In this document: piece after piece, positions 45,031 through 52,641 of the stretch | Layout: the number at the start of each line of letters is the position of its first letter | Position numbering within the stretch: position 1 is the first letter of the stretch | Assembly: GCF_009728145.1 (NCBI RefSeq) | Contig: NZ_WOCA01000002.1 | Location: forward strand, 372,001-436,000 | Direction: 5' to 3' | DNA from: Ornithinibacillus caprae | Lineage (GTDB): Bacteria > Bacillota > Bacilli > Bacillales > Amphibacillaceae | Length of the DNA stretch: 64,000 nucleotides | Made by a program: the position numbers and the translations under genes | The notes under the pieces: generated by a model | What the model was told of the DNA's origin: nothing | The model's input: the letters and a program-made list of their open reading frames with translations, nothing else | Database searches by the model: none

Positions 45031-45065
45031 GGTGCCTGTCACTTGTCGAATAAGTGATAGGCACT
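45031..45065. repeat. Family A repeat, shortened palindrome
   Basis: GGTGCCTGTCACTTGTCGAA then TAAGTGATAGGCAC; the centre is deleted, and one right-arm change (C to T) keeps G-U pairing. A T-run follows, so it probably also terminates the BCCT gene. Confidence 0.8.
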
Positions 45066-45071
45066 ATTTTT

Positions 45072-45156
45072 TGGATAAATTAAAAAGTATAAAACATTCC
45101 TATTCTGCATAAGTGTAACTAAGGTATTTGTCATAATGGCTTGGGATATGCAAAGT
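45072..45156 (+). repeat. Degraded two-hairpin repeat, family C
   Basis: Middle TGCATAAGTGTAACTAAGG is well kept; stem 1 (ATTCCTATTC side) and stem 2 (GGCTTGGGATATGCAAAG) are worn. Confidence 0.7.
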
Positions 45157-45229
45157 GTTTATGTTTGATTATGCATGAACAGTGTTCGTCCATGTATAAG
45201 GATGAAAATAAAAAGTGGAGGCGAAGCGA

Positions 45230-45367
45230 ATGGAGTCCATAGTATTAGCTATAGTGGCATTATTTTTACTTATTATAGGATTGAAGATTGCTAAAAAGGC
45301 TATCAAAATTCTTTTATTTATTGGAGCAATTATTTTAGGATTATATCTGTTGAAAGACTTTTTTTGA
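45230..45367 (+). CDS. Small membrane protein, 45 residues
   Basis: ATG after GTGGAGGCG. The product is one long hydrophobic stretch broken by a Lys-rich centre (IAKKAIKIL) and ending LLKDFF, i.e. two short membrane helices or one amphipathic hairpin. No family recognised. It has a good ribosome binding site and lies between the BCCT gene and an LCP-like gene; about 240 bases without other features separate it from the latter. Confidence 0.55.
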   Translation: MESIVLAIVALFLLIIGLKIAKKAIKILLFIGAIILGLYLLKDFF

Positions 45368-45611
45368 TGTAAGTTGAATGGAAGATTGTTATCCGGATCG
45401 TAAATAGTGCATAGGATATGTCATTACTGTATAAAACAGGGTTAATATAATCATTATTTCCCGGGGAATAATTTGTCGAACGGTAAATTAGAATAATATA
45501 TTTAGGTTTAAGTTTCATAGTGTTACCTGCTATCTGGTTAGATAAAGTAATTATTGGCAATAATATCTAGTAAAATTCCAAGGTTATTGGACGTTTTACT
45601 GGAGGTTTCCT

Positions 45612-46421
45612 ATGAAAAAATTAATCACGATAGCAGCTCTTTGGATAGTTGGATTGTTTATTATAATTGGATACGATTGGATTTCTACAGCACCGGAATC
45701 ATCGGATAATAACATGGATTCCATTTATAAGAGTGTCAGTGAAAAGGTGAAGAATAAAATGCAGGATGTACTACCACCTACAAGAGATTATGAGGATAAA
45801 CCAAATTTACAAGGCGATTCAAGGAAGCATATTTTATTTATAAGTACAGATGAGCAACACACGATTAATGACTTGGGGGCTATTCTAGTATTAGACCCTG
45901 TCAAGGAAGAATTCAATTTGATTCAATTGGCTGAAGAAGGAATAAATCTTTCAAGTATTGAAGGACTAGCTGTAGATGATACACAAGAGGCAATTGAGGT
46001 TGTTGAATCGGAATTAGATTTGGAAGTAGATCATTTTATAAAACTAAATGGGAATGTACTACCTGAGATGATAGATTCAATGGGAGGAATAACGATAAGT
46101 TCTTCTCAAGGGGATACAGATGCTAGTAAAGAAGAAATTCACCTAAGTGGTGAGGAGACGATGGAATTCATTCTATCCGGGAATCAAGGATCATTAGCTG
46201 AACTAGAACAAATGCAGCGTCAAATGTTGGTAACGGAAGCTGTGATGGAAGAATTAACAAGTTCTATGTCCCTCCAATTGGCGACTACGATGTTTAGTGC
46301 AGTAGGTGACAAGATAGAGACAGACTTAGGGTTGGGTGATTTATTGGGGATGTTTTGGACATATGCACGAATGGAAGAAGAATTAGAATCAATACCAGCT
46401 AATGGTGATGGAAATAACTAG
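45612..46421 (+). CDS. LytR-CpsA-Psr-like (LCP) membrane protein, degenerate
   Basis: 269-residue protein with one N-terminal membrane anchor (ITIAALWIVGLFIIIGYDW) and an extracellular domain laid out like LCP cell-wall transferases: DHFIKLNGNVLPEMIDSMGGI, LSGEETMEFIL, and AELEQMQRQMLVTEAVMEE. The Arg-rich catalytic positions of true LCP enzymes (the R-x-D-T and R-x-R-D/GDxxR motifs) are replaced: TINDLGAILVL and SGNQGSLAEL. It may therefore bind a lipid or polymer without catalysis. Assignment is by layout and moderate. Confidence 0.6.
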   Translation: MKKLITIAALWIVGLFIIIGYDWISTAPESSDNNMDSIYKSVSEKVKNKMQDVLPPTRDYEDKPNLQGDSRKHILFISTDEQHTINDLGAILVLDPVKEEFNLIQLAEEGINLSSIEGLAVDDTQEAIEVVESELDLEVDHFIKLNGNVLPEMIDSMGGITISSSQGDTDASKEEIHLSGEETMEFILSGNQGSLAELEQMQRQMLVTEAVMEELTSSMSLQLATTMFSAVGDKIETDLGLGDLLGMFWTYARMEEELESIPANGDGNN

Positions 46422-46434
46422 AGCGTCTTTGAAT

Positions 46435-46459
46435 TCGACAAGTGACAGGCACCTGTCGA
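46435..46459. repeat. Family A repeat, subtype III, upstream of the RAYT gene
   Basis: TCGACAAGTGACAGGCACC then TGTCGA. It lies 13 bases after the LCP-like stop and about 187 bases before the transposase ATG. Confidence 0.85.
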
Positions 46460-46645
46460 AAAGATATGAAATTAATGAAATAGGTTTAAGATGATAATTT
46501 AATGCGATATGGATGGAAAAATTTCATATGGTGGGATACGAACTTTGATTTTAAAGTGATTTTACTTTCATAAAATGAGTTTTTAGCATTTAGACAATTA
46601 TCTCCGTCTCAAATATTATCTTAGGAGAGAGGAGGTGAAAGTTAA

Positions 46646-47221
46646 ATGCCAAGAAATAGACGAGTTTGGATACCTGAATATTTCTATCATATCGTATGCC
46701 GTGGAAATAGGCGGGATCCGCTTTTTAGAGAGGATAGTGATTTTCGCATCTTTCTGTACCTGTTACAACATGTAAATAAAGCAGCCCCTTTTGAGCTTGC
46801 CTCGTACTGCCTCATGACAAATCATTTCCATCTACTTCTGCGTTCTAAAAACCAACCTACTTCCAAAGTGATGTCGCTAATTAATAAACGGTATGCCGAT
46901 TATTTTAATAATAAATATGATTTAACCGGCCATGTGTTTGAAAAACGGTATTTTGATAAGTTGATTGGAGATCGGTATGGAGTTTTGCGGATCAGTCAAT
47001 ATATTCATCTAAATCCGGTCGAAGCTGGAATTGTACAGAAAGCGGAAATGTATCGTTGGAGTAGTTATCGTTATTATTTGTATACTGCCGACGAACGTTT
47101 GTTGAGTATGAATACCATTTTGGAAAGCTTTCCAGGCGGAGAATTAGAAAAAAGAGAACTATATCGTCAATTCACAGAAGGAGAAGATATAAGATTAGAA
47201 ATGGAAAGTGAATATAAATAG
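46646..47221 (+). CDS. REP-associated tyrosine transposase (RAYT, Y1 HUH family)
   Basis: 191-residue single-strand DNA transposase-like protein. RAYT N-terminus PRNRRVWIPEYFYHIVCRGN, HUH motif H60-F-H62 (MTNHFHLLLR), and the catalytic-Tyr helix INKRYADYFNNKY (Tyr83 or Tyr86) followed by GHVFEKRYF. RAYTs are known to be domesticated IS200-like enzymes that act on short palindromic REP elements. Here a half palindrome lies upstream and a full one shares the final G of the TAG stop, so family A repeats are the likely substrate. No inverted ends of an autonomous IS are seen. Ribosome binding site AGAGGAGGTG is very strong. Full-length and apparently intact. Confidence 0.9.
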   Translation: MPRNRRVWIPEYFYHIVCRGNRRDPLFREDSDFRIFLYLLQHVNKAAPFELASYCLMTNHFHLLLRSKNQPTSKVMSLINKRYADYFNNKYDLTGHVFEKRYFDKLIGDRYGVLRISQYIHLNPVEAGIVQKAEMYRWSSYRYYLYTADERLLSMNTILESFPGGELEKRELYRQFTEGEDIRLEMESEYK

Positions 47222-47260
47222 GTGCCTGTCACTTGTCGAATTTCGACAAGTGACAGGCAC
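47221..47260. repeat. 41-bp palindrome (family A) at the 3' end of the RAYT gene
   Basis: Complete except that the final C is T. Its first G is the last base of the RAYT stop codon. Centre GAATTTC. Confidence 0.97.
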
Positions 47261-47287
47261 TACTCGTTTTTGGCACTACTCGCCTTC

Positions 47288-48412
47288 TTAAACTTCCTTC
47301 CCATCAATAAATACTTGTTCTGCTTTGTTCCTTAGGTCAAATGGATTGCCTGTCCAAATAACAAAATCTGCGTCTTTTCCAACTTCAATAGACCCAACGC
47401 GGTGAGCAACACCGATATGTTTAGCTGCATCTAGAGTGAGAGCTTGAAGTGCTTGTTCTTCTGTAATTCCACCTCTAATTGCATGAACTGCGCTAGTCAC
47501 TAAGTACTCAATTCCTACAACTGGGTGATCCGTCGTTATAGAACATGATATTCCAGCATCCAGTAATGTTTTTATCGTTGTCCAGCCTTTGTCTTTGAGC
47601 TCTACTTTCGAACGTGTAGACATGGTTGGACCAACTGATACACGCACATCTTTGTGTTTTGCGATATAATCTGCGATATGATGACCTTCTGTGCAATGTT
47701 CAATCGTAATATCAATATCAAATTCACGTTTGATGCGGAGAATTGTTAAAATATCATCTGCTCGGTGCGCATGAACGCGTAATGGAATTTCTTTATTAAT
47801 TACTTTTGCTAGATTTTCCAAGTCTAGCTTTCTTTCGTTTTGATCTCCATTTATGTAATTTTGCGTTTCAATTAGTTTTTCACGAAGTCGTGCCGCAACG
47901 CCCATTCGTGTAACAGGCATTTTTCCTTTATCTCCATGAACTCTTTTTGGGTTCTCTCCCATTGCAGCTTTCATACCAGAAGGTGATTTAATAACCATGT
48001 CATCAACAATATGGCCAATAGTTTTTAAAACAACCATTTCTCCTCCGATGACATTAGCACTTCCCGGCATGACTTGAACGGTAGTAATACCTGATTTACG
48101 AGCATCTTCAAACCCCTTTTCCATTGGATTAATCCCATCTATTGCTCTTACTTGGGGAGTAATTGGGCTACTTGTTTCATTAAAATCACTACCCTCTTTG
48201 CCTACGCCTTCCTCAGCTACACCTAAGTGAGTATGTACATCGATAAGACCAGGTGTAACAACCTTTCCAGCCGCATCGATTACTTGGTAGCTAACAGGTA
48301 TATTTGTATCGTCTGTTATCTCTTCAAACTTTCCATCCTTAACAAGAATCGCTTTGCCCTCTAATTTTTTACCTGTTCCATCATAGATCGTTGCATGTTT
48401 AATCACAAGCAT
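47288..48412 (-). CDS. Amidohydrolase (imidazolonepropionase/dihydroorotase-like)
   Basis: 374-residue metal-dependent hydrolase. The amidohydrolase metal motif GLIDVHTHLG is near residue 55, later HAHRADD and IEHCTEGH give His ligands, and ITTDHPV the catalytic Asp. The C-terminal VGSIEVGKDADFVIWTGNPFD is typical of the family. Substrate unknown. The frame runs into the neighbouring palindrome, giving a false N-terminus of repeat-derived residues; the ATG at 48412 with AGGAGGA upstream was chosen. The gene alone is bracketed by two full palindromes, at 47221 and 48442. Confidence 0.85.
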   Translation of the reverse strand: MLVIKHATIYDGTGKKLEGKAILVKDGKFEEITDDTNIPVSYQVIDAAGKVVTPGLIDVHTHLGVAEEGVGKEGSDFNETSSPITPQVRAIDGINPMEKGFEDARKSGITTVQVMPGSANVIGGEMVVLKTIGHIVDDMVIKSPSGMKAAMGENPKRVHGDKGKMPVTRMGVAARLREKLIETQNYINGDQNERKLDLENLAKVINKEIPLRVHAHRADDILTILRIKREFDIDITIEHCTEGHHIADYIAKHKDVRVSVGPTMSTRSKVELKDKGWTTIKTLLDAGISCSITTDHPVVGIEYLVTSAVHAIRGGITEEQALQALTLDAAKHIGVAHRVGSIEVGKDADFVIWTGNPFDLRNKAEQVFIDGKEV

Positions 48413-48441
48413 AACTAAATAAATCCTCCTAATTTTTGGAA

Positions 48442-48481
48442 GGTGCCTGTCACTTGTCGAATTTCGACAAGTGACAGGCAC
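48442..48481. repeat. 41-bp palindrome (family A) upstream of the amidohydrolase gene
   Basis: Same form as the copy at 47221 (final C replaced by T), same orientation. It lies 29 bases upstream of the amidohydrolase start, likely within its promoter or leader. Confidence 0.97.
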
Positions 48482-48677
48482 TACCCATTTTTTGTCATTA
48501 TACCATTGATAAGGGAATGTATGGTTTGTTAATGCTGAATAATAGTGGAATTTTCTAAAATAATTGATTTAATAAACAAATTACTTTATGATTTTTCATA
48601 ACACCTTGATTGGACAGATATCTATATAAATTCAGACTTTTAGTATAAGAAAGACACGTTGAAGGAGAGGGATACAA

Positions 48678-50471
48678 ATGAAACTGATGACAGAGGAGCA
48701 GTTACTACTTGCTTATTTAAAAACGCATGGTGCAACGGCACCTAAGGTTATTCCAGGCAAAAGAGAGGTTACCTTTTTATCTAAAGCTACAGGTATTCCT
48801 CAAGTATGGAAATGGAGTCAAAAGGAAAACTCCCCGCAACAATATACGGAATTAAAGGATAGGGTTATGTCTGTCCATCATTCTCCAACTGGGACGAAAA
48901 CGATTGTTGGAATGGATCACCATGGGAACGAAAAACAACAGTTATTTTTATTAACTGAAAATGAATCGAACGTGGATGAGCTTGTTGTTTCTAAGGATCA
49001 TTTCCATCGATTCGGTGGTTGGTCACCGAGTGAAGAGAAAATCTCCTTTGCAAGTAACCGGCGTCATCCAGGTTATTTTGATGTGTATATTTTTGACCTA
49101 GAAAATAACACGGAAGAATTAGTTTATCAGTATGACGGTAGCTGTGCGCCCGTTTGTTGGACGAAGGACGGTAAGAACCTTATATTACGTTTGATTGATA
49201 CAAATATTGATCAGTCGCTTTATGTTCTAAATTTAGAAACGAAGCAGTTGAAACAAATAGGACCTAAAGATATGAATGGTAGATATGGATCAATAATTGT
49301 AACGGGAAATGATGAGGGAGGAATTTTGCTAACGGACGCAGGGCGGGATACATTGGCCATATTTCATTTTTCTTTTCAAAACCCATCCATATTAAAGGAA
49401 GTCTTAGAAATAGATGGCTGGGATATTGAAGAAATCGAGCTATCTCTAGATGAATCAAAACTATCATTTACTGTTAATGAGGGCGGAATTTCTAAATTAG
49501 GAATCTATCAGTTAGATAGTCATACCTTCAATTATGTAGACGGATTACCATCTGGAGTGTATGATTCACTTTCCTGGTTAAGTAATCATGAGTTAATTGT
49601 TGGGGTGAAAAGCTCTATACATCCAGGGGATATATGGCTGGTAGATTTGCAGAAAAATGAAACGGAAAGACTTACTACTGTAGGGGAGGAAAAGTCTATC
49701 AGTCATTTATGGATGGAGCCGGAATTATGTAGCTTTTCCTCTTTTGATGGATTAGAGGTTCCCTATTTCTTATATGGGAAAAAGAACGAAGAACAGCCTG
49801 TTGTCATCTACGTACACGGTGGCCCAGAAAGTCAAATTCGTTCCGTTTTCAACCCTGTAATTCAATATTTAGCGGCTAAAGGATTTGCTGTAGCAGCACC
49901 GAATGTTCGTGGAAGCATGGGATATGGTAGAAAGTATGTAAAATTGGATGACGTTCGGAAGCGAATGGATGCCGTAGCAGATTTAAAATGGTTAGTCGAG
50001 GACCTGGTCAGAAGCCATGGCGTAGATGAAAATAAAGTTGGAATTATGGGGCGAAGCTATGGTGGATTTATGGTTCTAGCTGCGTTAACGCACTATCCAA
50101 ACGTTTGGGCGGCTGGAGTCGATATTGTTGGAATATCTCATTTTAAAACATTCTTAGAAAATACTGGACCATGGCGTAGGAAAATTAGAGAGTATGAATA
50201 TGGTTCATTAGAACACGACGTTGATTTCTTTGAGGAGATCGCGCCGTTAAACCATACCGATAAAATCACTGCACCATTACTTGTTTTTCACGGGAGAAAC
50301 GATGTCCGTGTCCCAGTTAGTGAAGCAGAACAATTAACAGCTGACTTAAAGAAACAAGGAAAGCCGGTTGAACTGATTGTATTTGAAAACGAAGGACATC
50401 AAACAGAAAAGCTAGAAAACCACATAACCATGAACACCAAAATTGTAGAATTCTTTAGGAAATATTTGTAA
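48678..50471 (+). CDS. S9-family prolyl oligopeptidase-type peptidase
   Basis: 597-residue cytosolic serine peptidase (acylaminoacyl-peptidase/DPP4 type). The N-terminal two thirds form a beta-propeller with WD40-like repeats (FGGWSPSEEKISFASNR, for example). The alpha/beta-hydrolase domain begins near residue 370: oxyanion VYVHGGPESQ, nucleophile GRSYGG, acid HGRNDVRVP, base ENEGHQ. It trims acyl amino acids or short peptides. RBS GAAGGAGAGGG. A repeat begins at the base after its TAA. Confidence 0.92.
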   Translation: MKLMTEEQLLLAYLKTHGATAPKVIPGKREVTFLSKATGIPQVWKWSQKENSPQQYTELKDRVMSVHHSPTGTKTIVGMDHHGNEKQQLFLLTENESNVDELVVSKDHFHRFGGWSPSEEKISFASNRRHPGYFDVYIFDLENNTEELVYQYDGSCAPVCWTKDGKNLILRLIDTNIDQSLYVLNLETKQLKQIGPKDMNGRYGSIIVTGNDEGGILLTDAGRDTLAIFHFSFQNPSILKEVLEIDGWDIEEIELSLDESKLSFTVNEGGISKLGIYQLDSHTFNYVDGLPSGVYDSLSWLSNHELIVGVKSSIHPGDIWLVDLQKNETERLTTVGEEKSISHLWMEPELCSFSSFDGLEVPYFLYGKKNEEQPVVIYVHGGPESQIRSVFNPVIQYLAAKGFAVAAPNVRGSMGYGRKYVKLDDVRKRMDAVADLKWLVEDLVRSHGVDENKVGIMGRSYGGFMVLAALTHYPNVWAAGVDIVGISHFKTFLENTGPWRRKIREYEYGSLEHDVDFFEEIAPLNHTDKITAPLLVFHGRNDVRVPVSEAEQLTADLKKQGKPVELIVFENEGHQTEKLENHITMNTKIVEFFRKYL

Positions 50472-50521
50472 GGTGCCTGGCACCGACAAAATTCGACAAA
50501 TTTCGAGGAGTGACAGGCACC
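50472..50521. repeat. Family A repeat, rearranged
   Basis: GGTGCC then GGCACCGACAAAATTCGACA and ATTTCGAGGAGTGACAGGCACC. It looks like a shortened left arm joined to a subtype II unit. It starts directly after the peptidase stop and lies nine bases from the DUF3006 stop. Confidence 0.75.
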
Positions 50522-50530
50522 GACAATAGG

Positions 50531-50803
50531 TTATTTCTTTTTAAATTTGCTTCCTTGGTTTTTGGCTCTTAGTTTTGCTATTAGGTTGGATGTTTTATTG
50601 GTTGCTGCTTGGGTAGCTTTTTCGTTTATGGCGAGGATGGTAAAATCTCCATCTTCGTTTTTTTCTAGAGTGAAATAGGTATTAACCTCGCTACCGGCTG
50701 GTAGGGTATCTTTTGAAACGACTAATTCTTCCTTAAGCTCCTCAATAAGAATAACTGCTTGATTTTGATCTTCAAAACGATCAAGTACACCTTGCACCTG
50801 CAT
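50531..50803 (-). CDS. DUF3006-family protein
   Basis: 90-residue small protein. GVLDRFEDQNQAVILIEE and LPAGSEVNTYFTL are the DUF3006 core, thought to be a small beta-barrel; function unknown. A Lys-rich tail (KLRAKNQGSKFKKK) suggests nucleic acid contact or low specificity. It starts 19 bases past the stop of a secreted MBL-fold gene on the same strand, a pairing often seen in bacilli. A second, broken DUF3006 copy lies at 52403. Confidence 0.85.
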   Translation of the reverse strand: MQVQGVLDRFEDQNQAVILIEELKEELVVSKDTLPAGSEVNTYFTLEKNEDGDFTILAINEKATQAATNKTSNLIAKLRAKNQGSKFKKK

Positions 50804-50822
50804 AGTTGAAACCTCCTATTCT

Positions 50823-52103
50823 TTACTCCACACAAGCTATTCCTTCATCTTTAATATCTTGAATTCTAGCAGGACCAATTCCATTAATAGCGCTGAGGCC
50901 ATCAACAGATTTATATGGTCGTTTTTCGATTAATTCCTCTGCCCGGACAGTTCCAATATGTTTGATTTGTTGTACCTCTTCCACCGAAGCACTATTAATA
51001 TTTACACAGCTTCCAGAAGGATTTGAGCTTTGATTAGATTTTTCTTCTTTTTCTGTTGTTTCATTTGTATTAGTAGCTGAATGGTTACTTTTTGGACTGA
51101 TCGTACCATCTTTATTTGTGAGAATGTCATATTCTTTACCGTCGGTTTCAATAATAATTGTACCATGGACGTCTGTTCCAAATAGCTTTATTCCCAAATT
51201 CTGAATATGGGACACTACTTCAGCATGGGGGTGTCCATAGCTGTTGTCAGCTCCAGCACTATAGATGGCAACATCTGGTGAAACAGCTTCGATAAATGAA
51301 GGATCACTTGATGTGCTAGAGCCATGATGCCCAAGCTGTAAAATATCTGCGTCTAGATTAATTCCAACGTTCATCATTCTTCTTTCCGAGTTTGTATCTG
51401 CATCACCGGTAAATAAAAACTTCACATCTCCATAGGTAAACAATGCGGAAATGGATTCTTCGTTTGTCTTACCTGTGATTTTATCTGGATAAATGACCTC
51501 AATATTCATGTTACCCATTTCAAAGGATTCACCAGTTCGTGGTTCATAATAGTCCGCACCACTAGTTAAAACGGCCTCTAACGCATTTTGGAAGGTTTTC
51601 GATGTGCTTTCATTACCCGACATCCAAACCTCACCTACATCAAATGTTTGAACGACATCTTCTAATTGACCAACATGATCGGCGTCAGGGTGACTAACAA
51701 TTACTAAGTCCAAGGTAGAGACATGTTGTGACTGTAAATAATTAACAACTTGATTTCCTCGCCAATCCCCTGTGTCAAAAAGTATAGTAAATTCCTCAAA
51801 CTGAAGCAGTGTTGCATCAGCTTGCCCAACGTCAATGTAATGAACCTCTAATCCGGTTAGGGATTCGTTGTTTGCAGTCTTTTCTTCTGCGTCAGTCGTA
51901 GTCGAAACCTCTTCACTATTAATCTCCTCTTCATCAGTTTGTTCTGTTTCTTCAGAAGTATTGCTACTGTCTACACCTGAGCTATGTTGATCTTCCGTTA
52001 CCGTTTCATTAGTTTGGTCAGGATTAGGTTGCTCTTTTATACCTTGCCCGCAAGCTATTAACAAGATAGCGATAAGCATGGATAAAAACAAATGATTTTT
52101 CAA
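50823..52103 (-). CDS. Secreted MBL-fold lipoprotein with ComEA-like helix-hairpin-helix (ComEC nuclease-like)
   Basis: About 426 residues. Lipoprotein signal ending LIACGQ, then an acidic, Ser/Thr-rich linker (residues about 25-80), a ComEC/Rec2 C-terminal-type metallo-beta-lactamase domain with VSHPDADHVGQL and QLGHHGSSTSSDPSF, and a final pair of helix-hairpin-helix motifs (NINSASVEEVQQIKHIGTVR, INGIGPARIQDIKDEG). TTG at 52103, 6-7 bases after GGGGGAA, gives the lipoprotein start; a TTG five codons earlier is read through the ribosome binding site. It resembles stand-alone versions of the ComEC nuclease domain and could degrade or bind external DNA (inference). Confidence 0.85.
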   Translation of the reverse strand: MKNHLFLSMLIAILLIACGQGIKEQPNPDQTNETVTEDQHSSGVDSSNTSEETEQTDEEEINSEEVSTTTDAEEKTANNESLTGLEVHYIDVGQADATLLQFEEFTILFDTGDWRGNQVVNYLQSQHVSTLDLVIVSHPDADHVGQLEDVVQTFDVGEVWMSGNESTSKTFQNALEAVLTSGADYYEPRTGESFEMGNMNIEVIYPDKITGKTNEESISALFTYGDVKFLFTGDADTNSERRMMNVGINLDADILQLGHHGSSTSSDPSFIEAVSPDVAIYSAGADNSYGHPHAEVVSHIQNLGIKLFGTDVHGTIIIETDGKEYDILTNKDGTISPKSNHSATNTNETTEKEEKSNQSSNPSGSCVNINSASVEEVQQIKHIGTVRAEELIEKRPYKSVDGLSAINGIGPARIQDIKDEGIACVE

Positions 52104-52402
52104 GTAAAATTCCCCCAATTGATGTCAGTTCTCAGTCTCTATTTTACTTGATTATGGTAACAAAAATGTGTATTAAATACTAGGTTGATTCTTATGGAAA
52201 GGGGGTGGAAACAGTTATAGGTTACTTTTATTGCTTGAAATGGTGATTTAGGAATAGGGAGAGGTGCAATAAATTACTTTTCTCTAGTGAAAAAATGAAT
52301 GATTAAGCTTTCTTCAATCTAGGTTTTGTCATTGTAGGAGTGTGCACGATATAAATTATCTTGGCATAATGAGGAAAATGAAAAAAAGACGGAGGGAAAG
52401 AT

Positions 52403-52591
52403 ATGGGAATTGTAACGATCGTTTTATTTGGATTTACTTGTATACACCCAAGTGGGGTGTACGGTGTACTTGATCGGATTGAAGATCAAGTACATGCCGT
52501 TATTCTATTGGAAGATATAGATGAGGAACTGATTGTACCAATAGACAAATTACCACCTGGAACAAAAAAAGACACCTGGTTCAATATAATA
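52403..52591 (+). pseudogene. DUF3006 gene truncated by a family A repeat
   Basis: ATG after GGAGGG encodes about 25 residues and then a clear DUF3006 start (GVLDRIEDQVHAVILLEDID, ELIVPIDKLPPGTKKDTWFN) parallel to the intact gene at 50531-50803. At base 52592 the family A repeat begins, and the frame continues through it and then antisense through the HAD phosphatase gene to 52984. The native C-terminus is gone, so this is a truncated gene and the long chimeric frame is not a real protein. Confidence 0.7.
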
Positions 52592-52622
52592 ATTCGACAA
52601 AATCCGACAAGTGACAGGCACC
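52592..52622. repeat. Family A repeat joined to the truncated DUF3006 gene
   Basis: TTCGACAAAATCCGACAAG then TGACAGGCACC; a second GGCACC occurs at 52630. It marks the breakpoint of the DUF3006 frame, 20 bases from the stop of the HAD gene. Confidence 0.8.
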
Positions 52623-52641
52623 GACAATGGCACCTGCGCTA

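Noticed and set aside
45330-45560. Minus-strand ORF of 76 codons
   Set aside because: AT-rich, no ribosome binding site, overlaps the better supported small gene at 45230-45367.
46646-47221. Complete IS200/IS605 element around the transposase gene
   Set aside because: The protein has RAYT features, and the flanks are dispersed palindromes rather than element-specific left and right ends; no tnpB is present.
48413-48481. Longer N-terminus for the amidohydrolase starting in the palindrome
   Set aside because: The extra residues are encoded by the repeat and vanish at the well-spaced ATG 48412 with AGGAGGA upstream.
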